Source of the DNA: an uncultured Prevotellaceae bacterium
Lineage (GTDB): Bacteria > Bacteroidota > Bacteroidia > Bacteroidales > Bacteroidaceae
DNA: 8,722 nt
Assembly (NCBI GenBank): GCA_900315105.1
Contig: OMXX01000131.1
Location: 1-8,722 of the forward strand
Direction of reading: 5' to 3'
Positions within the stretch are counted from its first letter, which is position 1; each line of letters opens with the position of its first letter. Below the pieces are notes generated by a model. It worked only from the letters and a program-made list of their open reading frames with translations, was not told where the DNA came from and did not search any database. Shown in pieces: positions 1 to 5,332 of this stretch. Position numbers and translations under genes: made by a program.

Positions 1-44
1 ATCGAGATGCGGTCTTCTTTCTTGTAAAAGGTTCGTTGTTTCAT
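1..44 (-). CDS. 5' end of a leftward gene, possibly RNase P protein (rnpA)
   Basis: An ATG at 44-42 on the minus strand opens a reading frame that runs out of the window after 14 codons: MKQRTFYKKEDRIS. The sequence before it is A/T-rich (aagtataaaaa), as is common before Bacteroidetes starts, and there is no Shine-Dalgarno. The pattern F-x-K-K-E-D-R-I/L resembles the N terminus of bacterial RNase P protein components, which often begin with a basic stretch ending in K-x-E-R-L. Fourteen residues are too few to decide, so this identification is only a guess. No consensus TAnnTTTG promoter was found for it between 45 and 480, so its promoter, if local, is non-canonical. The frame could also be fortuitous. 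Confidence 0.4.
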   Translation of the reverse strand, partial: MKQRTFYKKEDRIS

Positions 45-56
45 TTTTTATACTTT

Positions 57-85
57 AATTGGTTTGAGAAAAGTGTAAACCAATT
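57..85. repeat. Inverted repeat upstream of the leftward gene
   Basis: AATTGGTTT (57-65) and AAACCAATT (77-85) are perfect inverted repeats of 9 bp around an 11-nt centre. They lie 13 bp upstream of the start codon at 44. The location fits an operator or a 5'-UTR hairpin, but the arms are A/T-rich and no regulator can be named. Confidence 0.4.
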
Positions 86-106
86 TCAGTATAAGACACA
101 GAAATG

Positions 107-227
107 CCGTTGTGCCTCCGTTGTGCCTTCGCTCTTCCTTCGTTCTAGAGACTATAGGATGAACGGACTTATAACGGATTTATAACGGACCTGGAACGGA
201 GGTACAACGGACTTGCATTGGAGGAAG
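107..227. repeat. Array 1 of 11-bp phased repeats, inverted at its centre
   Basis: Eleven consecutive 11-bp units fill this stretch with no slippage. The left units run CCGTTGTGCCT (107-117), the same again (118-128), TCGCTCTTCCT and TCGTTCTAGAG. The central unit is ACTATAGGATG (151-161). The right units are AACGGACTTAT, AACGGATTTAT, AACGGACCTGG, AACGGAGGTAC, AACGGACTTGC and the weaker ATTGGAGGAAG. Each right unit carries an invariant (A/T)(A/T)-x-GGA core and a variable tail; the left units carry the reverse-complement core. The unit at 118-128 can pair along its whole length with 200-210 (one G-T wobble), and 139-145 pairs with 161-167. Since 11 is not a multiple of 3, this is not coding. 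It belongs with the arrays at 2630-2733 and 8319-8428. Confidence 0.8.
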
Positions 228-480
228 TTGAAAGTCCTCGCAGAATCTCATTGAAGCCTATATTAATTTTGGTAAGATGGTTTTGGGGTGATTTTCGCGT
301 TTTACATCGTTTTTCAAGCATGCTGAATAAGGTGAATCTGCCAGAAATTAATGCTTATTGTTATGCTATTGAGACTGGCAGCCGCTTATGTTAAGCTCTC
401 TAGTTTGTGTATAACAGCCTCATTATCTTCGTCTTACGGTAATACGTCCTTGCTCAATTGATAAGCAAAATCCCGGTCAA
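228..480. other. Gene-free stretch
   Basis: I see no convincing coding frame, consensus promoter or terminator here. The only structure is a pair of 7-bp arms, CTGCCAG (338-344) and CTGGCAG (375-381), separated by 30 nt. That is weak evidence for a hairpin. Confidence 0.4.
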
Positions 481-632
481 TAACAAGTAACGGGTAACAA
501 TAAGGATTTTAGTGTATGGCTAAAAATTTTACTGAAGATTTCTAAGGAGTTTATATACCTTATTATATATAGAAATTAAAAATATAGGCGGCAGTTTACA
601 CTATTTTTCTTATTGTTACCTGTTATTCGTTA
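481..632. repeat. Palindromic MITE-like element with 7-bp phased TAAC ends
   Basis: The left end reads TAACAAG, TAACGGG, TAACAAT in 7-bp steps (481-501). Read on the minus strand, the right end gives TAACGAA, TAACAGG, TAACAAT in the same phase (632-612). The two ends match as inverted repeats over about 36 bp. The core 17 bp (488-504 against 609-625) differ at one position, and the similarity runs inward through AAG to TAGTGTA (510-516 against 597-603). The ~80 bp between the ends are A/T-rich and non-coding. The element lies about 20 bp beyond the LicD stop codon, so in that transcript it could fold as a long 3' hairpin. I see no target-site duplication. It could be a non-autonomous transposable element or a structural repeat. 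Confidence 0.6.
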
Positions 633-653
633 CCAACGCGTTTTCGGGCTTTT

Positions 654-1508
654 TTACTTTACCCTCTTATACAAATCCACAAATGCGTGGTTATGATGGC
701 TTATGCGTTTTTCCTCTGGAGGTAGCTGCATATAGTCGCCATACATCTGTGTGAGGTAATCGTGATAGTTTCCTGGAATATAAACCTCGGTGTCCTCAAA
801 TTTCTTCTTTGTTAATGGAAGAATCCATTCCTTTGGATGAATTTCCTTCTCTGCCCATGCGCCTCCATAATTGGCTATGTTTACAGAAGTATTGAAGTCG
901 TGTGATGTGGCAATGGCGTTGAGCTTGCGGATAAGTCGTTTGCGGATAGTCTCTCTTCCGAAAAGGAAAGCGGCTGTCTGGAATGCCATGCGTCCCCATT
1001 GCTTTGGCTGTAGCAATAGGCTTACGTATTCCTTGAACGAAAGATGCGCTATTGTTGCATCAATTTTATTCGAACAGCGCTTGAAGGTTTTCATCATGCG
1101 AGTTGCCTCGACCTTGTCGGATGATGTGCCGTCGATAGGGAAGATGTCGATGTAGATGCCATAGAGACAAGGCACGTTTTCAATCTCGATTAGCGAGGTG
1201 TCTTTGTCGCAGAACTTTGAGAAGAAGAAAGGATAGCCTTTCATTTCCGGCGTGGCAAGTTCGTAATGACCGAGGTCAATTGTCTTGCTGAGCTCAAGGA
1301 AACGGTCATAGTCGGGACGGGGCATGGCAATATCAATATCGTCATCCCAAGGAATCATGCCACCGTGTCGTACGGCTCCTATAACGGTGCCTCCTACGCA
1401 GAAATAAGTGAGATTGTGAGCCTCGCATATTTCCACGAACTTATGTAGGCATCCCATTAGGATGTCGTTCCATCTCTTCTTGTCTTCTTCTGAAAAATGA
1501 TATTCCAT
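654..1508 (-). CDS. LicD-family phosphotransferase
   Basis: A 284-residue LicD-family protein of the nucleotidyltransferase fold. Family members transfer phosphocholine or another phospho-linked group from a CDP- or similar nucleotide-activated donor onto LPS, capsule or teichoic acid sugars; the substituent here cannot be told from sequence. The N-terminal catalytic block is intact: GGTVIGAVRHGG (residues 39-50) followed by IPWDDDIDIAM (52-62), whose aspartates would bind the metal and nucleotide. Further along, a YIDIFPIDG segment is typical of the family. No signal peptide or membrane segment is visible, so it is cytoplasmic. I chose the ATG at 1508 because it overlaps the kdsD stop codon as TAATG, a classic coupling arrangement. 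An in-frame ATG at 1520 adds four residues (MYVI) and is also possible. It is cotranscribed with kdsD. Confidence 0.88.
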   Translation of the reverse strand: MEYHFSEEDKKRWNDILMGCLHKFVEICEAHNLTYFCVGGTVIGAVRHGGMIPWDDDIDIAMPRPDYDRFLELSKTIDLGHYELATPEMKGYPFFFSKFCDKDTSLIEIENVPCLYGIYIDIFPIDGTSSDKVEATRMMKTFKRCSNKIDATIAHLSFKEYVSLLLQPKQWGRMAFQTAAFLFGRETIRKRLIRKLNAIATSHDFNTSVNIANYGGAWAEKEIHPKEWILPLTKKKFEDTEVYIPGNYHDYLTQMYGDYMQLPPEEKRISHHNHAFVDLYKRVK

Positions 1509-2458
1509 TATAACATACATCCATAGTGGTCAACGATGCCGAGCAGATGCTTCTGCTTGTCGGCTACGAGTACGCTGTGAACCTTGTATTTCTGCATTAC
1601 AGCCTGAATGGCGGTGATCTTTGTCGTTGGAAGCACAATCTTCGGAGAAGTTGTCATGATATCACTAACCTTATGGTTGAAGAACTGCTCTTGCCAGCGC
1701 TCGGTAGCACGTCGCAGGTCTCCATCGGTTATGAGGCCGATGATACGGCCTTCCTCATCGAGTGATACGCCCATTCCTAGTTTTCCTCGGCTTACCTCTA
1801 TGATAGCCTCGCCAAGTCGCATATCGGCAGGAATGACAGGGAGGTTTTCCTTGAACATCACATCCTCGGCTGTGGTGAGCAGTCGCTTGCCAAGTGAACC
1901 GCCAGGATGGAAGAGTGCAAAGTCGTTTGGCTTGAAGTTGCGCATGTGAACGAGAGCACAAGCCAGGGCATCGCCCATAACCATTGTCGTGGTGGTTGAA
2001 GAGGTAGGTGCAAGGTTCAATGGGTCTGCCTCATGGTCAACGGCTATGTTTAGGTGGCAGATAGAGTATTGTGCAAGGAGAGAGTCAGGATTTCCCGTAA
2101 TGCCTATGATAGGCACCTTACGCTCTATGAGAAGTGGGATGAAACGAAGAAGCTCGTCGGTGAAGCCGGAATAGGATATGGCCATCACGATATCGTCCTT
2201 GTCGATCATTCCGAGGTCGCCGTGATAGGCGTCAAGCGGATTGAGAAAAAAGGATGGGGTGCCAAGAGAAGCGAGTGTGGAGGCAATTTTCTCTCCCACA
2301 TGACCGCTCTTGCCAACTCCTGTAACGATGAGCTTTCCCTTACAATTATATATCATTTCCACAGCTTTCTGAAAGTTGTCGTCGAGCAATGGAATGAGGT
2401 TCAGTATGGCTTGCGCCTCATCTCGGAAGCATTTTATAGCATAGTCCTTTATTTCCAT
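1508..2458 (-). CDS. kdsD: Arabinose-5-phosphate isomerase (KpsF/GutQ/KdsD family)
   Basis: A 316-residue enzyme that interconverts ribulose 5-phosphate and arabinose 5-phosphate, the first committed step toward Kdo for lipid A-core LPS (and Kdo-containing capsules). It has the standard architecture: an N-terminal SIS domain (about 30-175) with GVGKSGHVG at 47-55 and HGDLG at 79-83, then two CBS domains (about 200-316). Aligned by eye with the E. coli enzyme, the four catalytic residues are all kept at a constant offset of nine: K50, E102, E143 and H184 (for K59, E111, E152 and H193). The start is the ATG at 2458. A longer frame opening with TTG at 2509 would begin inside the -7 box of the promoter and is excluded. 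The C terminus (VDHYGCML) overlaps the licD start, so the two are translationally coupled. Confidence 0.95.
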   Translation of the reverse strand: MEIKDYAIKCFRDEAQAILNLIPLLDDNFQKAVEMIYNCKGKLIVTGVGKSGHVGEKIASTLASLGTPSFFLNPLDAYHGDLGMIDKDDIVMAISYSGFTDELLRFIPLLIERKVPIIGITGNPDSLLAQYSICHLNIAVDHEADPLNLAPTSSTTTTMVMGDALACALVHMRNFKPNDFALFHPGGSLGKRLLTTAEDVMFKENLPVIPADMRLGEAIIEVSRGKLGMGVSLDEEGRIIGLITDGDLRRATERWQEQFFNHKVSDIMTTSPKIVLPTTKITAIQAVMQKYKVHSVLVADKQKHLLGIVDHYGCML

Positions 2459-2506
2459 ATCAGATGATGTGAACCAACGTGTGTTGCTGGCTGTATTTAT
2501 CACGTG

Positions 2507-2538
2507 CAAAGGTACAAAGAATTATCGGAATGACCAAA
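2507..2538 (-). promoter_or_regulatory. Promoter of the kdsD-licD operon
   Basis: On the minus strand, TTTG (2538-2535), a 20-nt spacer and TACCTTTG (2514-2507) match the Bacteroidetes primary-sigma consensus. Transcription would start near 2500, giving a leader of about 43 nt before the ATG at 2458. The position also settles the start-codon choice for kdsD. Confidence 0.85.
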
Positions 2539-2629
2539 TTTTCACAGTCTTATATCTGGCAATCCTCCCTAAACAGACAATAAATACAGAATTTTCGAAC
2601 TCTCCAGGTGTCGTTTTAATATAGGTAAT

Positions 2630-2733
2630 GTTCCTCTGTTGTTTGTCCGTAGATACTCCATCGTTACTCCATCGTTACTCCATCGATAGTCCATCGTAAC
2701 TATGGAGTATCTATGGAGTATCTATGGAGTATC
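2630..2733. repeat. Array 2 of 11-bp phased repeats forming a long hairpin
   Basis: Units of exactly 11 bp: GTTCCTCTGTT (2630), GTTTGTCCGTA (2641), GATACTCCATC (2652), GTTACTCCATC (2663 and 2674) and GATAGTCCATC (2685). A 5-nt turn, GTAAC, follows, and then three copies of TATGGAGTATC (2701, 2712 and 2723), which are the inverse unit. Folding at the turn pairs 2663-2695 with 2701-2733, about 27 of 33 positions. The first two units carry TCTGT and TCCGT where the later ones carry TCCAT, so this array bridges to the AACGGA type seen at 107-227 and 8319-8428. It lies between the divergent promoters of kdsD and the M23 gene, within a ~490-bp spacer that otherwise shows no gene; 2734-2913 is plain A/T-rich DNA. 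Confidence 0.85.
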
Positions 2734-2913
2734 TCGGGAAGTAATATTGTGGAACAAGAATGGGATTTCTTCACTTTTTTCGTGTGCTTTGTGTTTGAAA
2801 AAGTAATGCGATATCAATGTGTTATCTGTGGCAATTAACGTGAGTTTGATGAATTTTGATAATTTTTGTCATCACTAATTTATGATGAATATCGTTAATC
2901 TTCTATAATCGCC

Positions 2914-2944
2914 TTGTTATTACGGCATTTTTTTCGTACCTTTG
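2914..2944 (+). promoter_or_regulatory. Promoter of the M23 peptidase gene
   Basis: TTG (2914-2916), a 20-nt spacer and TACCTTTG (2937-2944) match the Bacteroidetes consensus. The -7 box ends only five bases before the ATG at 2950, so the expected transcription start falls at or within a couple of bases of the start codon. The mRNA is therefore likely leaderless or nearly so. Confidence 0.8.
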
Positions 2945-2949
2945 CAGTC

Positions 2950-4071
2950 ATGAGCCTGAATCGAAAATTTCAAACAGCTATATTCGTATGTATCTCGATA
3001 CTATGTCTGACAAGCTTTGCTGTGGATGATTTCACTAATGTGGAGCAGCATCAGATAAGTGTTGAGACTCCTGGACTTTTCTCTCATTCCAATGCCTTCT
3101 TGGTGGATTTTGCCCAGTTTGCCAAGGATGAATATTCTTTCCCTCTTCCTGTGGGAAAGATAACAAATGTGACCTCTTCTGATATTACTATAGAGTCGAG
3201 CAAAGGAGATGCCGTGAAGGCTATGTTCGGCGGTATGGTGAGACTATCGCGACATATTCATGATATGGGCAATGTGATTGTGGTTCGTCATGACAATGGT
3301 CTTGAAACGGTATATGGACATAATGCGCAGAACCTCGTAAAGGTCGGACAGCGTGTTAAGGCTGGTCAGACTATCGCTATTATAGGCGAAGAGGGAGGTC
3401 GTGGAAGTCTGTTGTTCAGCATAATGGTGAATGGTTGCAAGATTAATCCTGAAATCATTCTCGATTTGGAAGCACATGTACTTCATCGTCAGGTGGCTAC
3501 CTTTACCAAGGCTGGTAAAACAGTTAATGTGACTACAACACGCAAGGAGCATAAGAAGAAGGAGCCGGAGGGGATGAGTATGGATACCAATGATCCTTTC
3601 GGTGACAAGTCGGTTTATCGTCTTGACCTTTCTGCTATCAAATCGTGGCATTACCCTTTGAAAGATTCTCATGTGATAAGCGGCTATGGTGGTAGAAGAC
3701 GTCATTCGGGCGTGGATATAAAGAATGCTCCGAATAAGGAGGTATATGCCGCATTTGACGGACTTGTGGTGCAGTCGGGAGTGTTCTCTGGCTATGGCAA
3801 GTGCATAACGGTACGTCACGCTAACGGACTTGAGACCCGTTATTCGCACAATAGCAAGAACTATGTGAATGTGGGTGACAAGGTGAAGGCTGGCGATGTG
3901 ATAGGCACAACTGGCCGTACGGGACGTGCCACTACAGAGCATCTGCATTTTGAAACCCGCATAGCCGGTCGTGCCTTTGACCCTGCATTTATTTTTGATC
4001 ATGTGAACCATTGCCTGCAGAAATGTGTACTGCAATTTAAGAAGAATGGTAGCGTGAAGAGACTGAAATAG
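2950..4071 (+). CDS. Exported M23 (LytM-like) metallopeptidase with duplicated domain
   Basis: A 373-residue protein. Residues 1-24 form a signal peptide (basic NRK, then a hydrophobic stretch ending SFA), so it acts in the periplasm or beyond. Two M23-like modules follow. The first (about 55-175) keeps the fold signatures GNVIVVRHDNGLETVYGHN and VKVGQRVKAGQTIAIIG, but has no HxxxD motif and has SLLF where HxH should be, so it is presumably inactive. The second (about 233-355) has H252-S-G-V-D256, H300 in RYSHN, and H331-L-H333, the complete zinc and catalytic set, and probably cleaves peptide cross-links in peptidoglycan. I chose the ATG at 2950; a longer frame from TTG at 2914 would overlap the promoter. 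The protein is unusual in pairing a degenerate and an intact copy. It stands as a single-gene unit before the lipoprotein. Confidence 0.9.
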   Translation: MSLNRKFQTAIFVCISILCLTSFAVDDFTNVEQHQISVETPGLFSHSNAFLVDFAQFAKDEYSFPLPVGKITNVTSSDITIESSKGDAVKAMFGGMVRLSRHIHDMGNVIVVRHDNGLETVYGHNAQNLVKVGQRVKAGQTIAIIGEEGGRGSLLFSIMVNGCKINPEIILDLEAHVLHRQVATFTKAGKTVNVTTTRKEHKKKEPEGMSMDTNDPFGDKSVYRLDLSAIKSWHYPLKDSHVISGYGGRRRHSGVDIKNAPNKEVYAAFDGLVVQSGVFSGYGKCITVRHANGLETRYSHNSKNYVNVGDKVKAGDVIGTTGRTGRATTEHLHFETRIAGRAFDPAFIFDHVNHCLQKCVLQFKKNGSVKRLK

Positions 4072-4084
4072 GGAAATCCCTATT
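4067..4084 (+). other. Hairpin overlapping the M23 stop codon
   Basis: AATAGGG (4067-4073) and CCCTATT (4078-4084) form a perfect 7-bp stem around AAAT, with the TAG stop inside the left arm. No U-run follows directly, so a standard intrinsic terminator is not supported. It could protect the 3' end or weaken read-through into the next gene. Confidence 0.45.
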
Positions 4085-4103
4085 CTACTTTCGGGATTCT
4101 GGC

Positions 4104-4134
4104 TTTTTCGTATCAGCGAAATTGTGTAATTTTG
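4104..4134 (+). promoter_or_regulatory. Promoter of the lipoprotein gene
   Basis: TAATTTTG (4127-4134) is a good Bacteroidetes -7 box. The -33 region is only a T-run (4104-4108), which is a weak match. The start would be near 4140, leaving a leader of about 27 nt that begins with an A-run before the ATG at 4168. Confidence 0.65.
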
Positions 4135-4167
4135 CCATCGAAAAAAAGGTATGTAATTTTCAAGTAT

Positions 4168-4947
4168 ATGAGAAAGTCAATCATTATAGGTGCTTGTAGC
4201 GTATTGTTGCTGAGCTCTTGTGGTTCAACTGCAGGAGAAGGTGCTTTCAACGGTGCTATGCTTGGCGGATGGTTTGGTTCTGCCATAGGCGGTATCATCG
4301 GTGGTCATTACGGTCACGATGTCGGTACGGTGGTTGGAATGGCTACAGGTGCTGTCATCGGTGCTCAGAATGGTGCAGAAGAGGAGGAACGACGCATTGA
4401 GGCATACGAGGAGGCTCGTCGTGAGCGTGCGGAACGTCGTTATGAGCGTATAGCGCGCCATCGTGGTCAGAAGCATCGTGGGCATGCCAAGAGCGAAACA
4501 GAAGAGGATTATGACAGCGGTTTCGATTCAACCAATTCTGGTGATGACCGCATAGAATTCGAGTCAAGCGTGGCAGAGTCAAGTTCCACAGTTTTTGAAC
4601 TGAAGAACGTGCGTTTCAACGATGCCAATGGTGACGGAATCCTACAGCGCTCAGAGGTGGGAAAGGTCTCTTTCGAGATAAAGAACATAACCTCACAGAT
4701 GCAGTACGACGTGATTCCTGCGGTTGTGGAGTGCACAGGCAACAGCCATATTCTCATTTCTCCTTCCGCTCATATCGAGAACATCCTCCCAGGTCAGACT
4801 CTCCGCTACACGGCTATGGTGGTTGCTGACGGAAGTCTGAAGGACGGCAACGTGAGTTTCGAGGTTTCTGTGTCTCTCGACGGCAGAACGCAGGGCGAAC
4901 CCTTGTCGATTGAGGTAGCAACCAGTAAGACAAAGATTCAGAAGTAA
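4168..4947 (+). CDS. Lipoprotein with glycine-zipper and EF-hand-like loop
   Basis: A 259-residue lipoprotein of unassigned function. The signal peptide ends in the lipobox LSSC, with C18 as the lipidated residue. Residues 22-67 are a glycine-zipper hairpin (GAMLGGWFGSAIGGIIGG, then GTVVGMATGAVIGAQNG), of the sort found in Gly-zipper/Rick_17kDa-like membrane proteins. Residues 68-105 form a strongly charged, Arg/Glu-rich helix, followed by an acidic Ser/Asp linker. At 152-163 lies a canonical 12-residue calcium loop (D152, N154, D156, G157, L159, E163), and the rest (about 140-255) looks like a beta-sandwich domain (KVSFEIKN, LPGQTLRYTAMV, VSFEVSVSL). I chose the ATG at 4168 because it gives a proper lipoprotein signal and follows the promoter; an upstream frame from 4132 would begin inside the -7 box. 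It probably sits in the outer or inner membrane with a calcium-stabilised periplasmic or surface domain. Confidence 0.88.
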   Translation: MRKSIIIGACSVLLLSSCGSTAGEGAFNGAMLGGWFGSAIGGIIGGHYGHDVGTVVGMATGAVIGAQNGAEEEERRIEAYEEARRERAERRYERIARHRGQKHRGHAKSETEEDYDSGFDSTNSGDDRIEFESSVAESSSTVFELKNVRFNDANGDGILQRSEVGKVSFEIKNITSQMQYDVIPAVVECTGNSHILISPSAHIENILPGQTLRYTAMVVADGSLKDGNVSFEVSVSLDGRTQGEPLSIEVATSKTKIQK

Positions 4948-4975
4948 GTAATGCAAAAAAAACTGTAAAATAATA

Positions 4976-5005
4976 TTGCATTCTGATTATTTTTTGTTAC
5001 CTTTG
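4976..5005 (+). promoter_or_regulatory. Promoter upstream of the 5012-5178 leader/small RNA
   Basis: TTG (4976-4978), a 19-nt spacer and TACCTTTG (4998-5005) match the Bacteroidetes consensus closely. The predicted start is near 5012, about 330 nt before the next start codon, an unusually long distance for this group. It begins 28 bp after the lipoprotein stop. Confidence 0.8.
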
Positions 5006-5009
5006 CACT

Positions 5010-5093
5010 TGATTCAGTTCATGGTTCATAATTCATAGTGCATAGTCATCGGTTGCACGTTGATTAACTATGATTATGCTATGCACAATGGAC
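5010..5093 (+). repeat. 7-bp phased inverted repeat
   Basis: The sequence advances in exact heptads: TGATTCA, GTTCATG, GTTCATA, ATTCATA, GTGCATA, GTCATCG, GTTGCAC, GTTGATT, then an inverted half AACTATG, ATTATGC, TATGCAC, AATGGAC. The consensus unit is near GTKCATA. It can fold in two exclusive ways. In one, 5034-5045 pairs with 5079-5090 (11 of 12). In the other, 5040-5049 pairs with 5070-5079 (10 of 10 with one G-U). It lies at the very 5' end of the predicted transcript. Confidence 0.65.
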
Positions 5094-5178
5094 AGAAAGC
5101 AAACGTAAACAACCAATAATCTCAAGGGAAATGCAACGAAGAAGATTCCTCCTTGAAGCAAGGGGGAGTCTTTTTTTT
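5012..5178 (+). ncRNA. Candidate small RNA or attenuated leader
   Basis: This stretch of about 167 nt is bounded by a consensus promoter on its left and a strong intrinsic terminator on its right, with no plausible coding frame inside. The 5' half folds through the heptad repeat; the middle (about 5094-5143) is purine-rich and probably single-stranded. Either it is an independent small RNA, or it is the leader of the 991-residue protein gene with termination as a control point. It shows no recognisable riboswitch core and I cannot match it to 6S RNA, tmRNA or another known family. Exact ends are inferred from the promoter and terminator. Confidence 0.5.
5144..5178 (+). terminator. Intrinsic terminator within the leader
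   Basis: GATTCCTCCTTG (5144-5155), loop AAG, and CAAGGGGGAGTC (5159-5170) pair over all 12 positions (two G-U wobbles), followed at once by eight T residues (5171-5178). The A's before the stem can pair with the T-run, so it might also work weakly on the other strand. This is the clearest intrinsic terminator in the window, and it sits 163 bp upstream of a start codon. Confidence 0.85.
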
Positions 5179-5180
5179 AG

Positions 5181-5332
5181 ACCCTCTAAATCCCCTTAAA
5201 GGGGAACTGAGAAGTTAAAGGACTAAATAACCAAAAGATTAAAAGATGCCCCTACCCCCCAAGGGGAACTCTTTGATACAATTATACTATCTAAAAGCCC
5301 CTCCCCCTCGGGGGAGAAGGAGGGGGGGGCTC
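5181..5332. repeat. Cluster of three REP-like C/G palindromes
   Basis: Three C-run/G-run palindromes lie in A-rich spacer. The first is TCCCCTTAAAGGGGA (5191-5205). The second is CCCCT (5249-5253) with AGGGG (5262-5266). The third is an imperfect C-rich/G-rich hairpin (5296-5331) with an AGCCCC start, a CTCG centre and a run of eight G's. The first two share AAGGGGAACT at their right ends. From memory, similar C4/G4 palindromes are scattered through Bacteroidetes intergenic regions and resemble REP elements; I cannot verify copy number. The last one ends nine bases before the ATG at 5341, where ribosomes would load. Confidence 0.65.

Noticed and set aside
107..227. CRISPR array
   Set aside because: The repeats are 11 bp with no unique spacers, the units are degenerate and orientation flips in the middle.
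338..381. CTGCCAG/CTGGCAG inverted repeat as an operator or riboswitch stem
   Set aside because: Only 7 bp with a 30-nt loop, no nearby promoter or gene to regulate; likely chance.
634..655. Intrinsic terminator after licD using the T-run near 649-655
   Set aside because: The T-run is on the plus strand with no plus-strand gene before it, and CGGGC has no paired GCCCG nearby.
871..1155. Plus-strand frames within licD and kdsD
   Set aside because: They lie wholly inside well-supported genes on the other strand, and none shows motifs or upstream signals.
2459..2509. Seventeen-residue N-terminal extension of KdsD from a TTG codon
   Set aside because: The TTG lies inside the TACCTTTG promoter box, so it could not be in the mRNA; the ATG at 2458 matches the family's N terminus.
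2914..2949. N-terminal extension of the M23 protein from a TTG at 2914
   Set aside because: It overlaps the -33 and -7 elements of the promoter and would spoil the signal peptide.
3244..4035. Long open frame (263 codons) on the minus strand inside the M23 gene
   Set aside because: The sense strand has clear family motifs throughout; the minus frame has no recognisable domain and no promoter, and is a shadow of sense codon usage.
5310..5330. G-quadruplex in the G-rich stretch before 5341
   Set aside because: Only about two long G-runs occur within loop distance, and the facing C-run makes a simple hairpin more likely.
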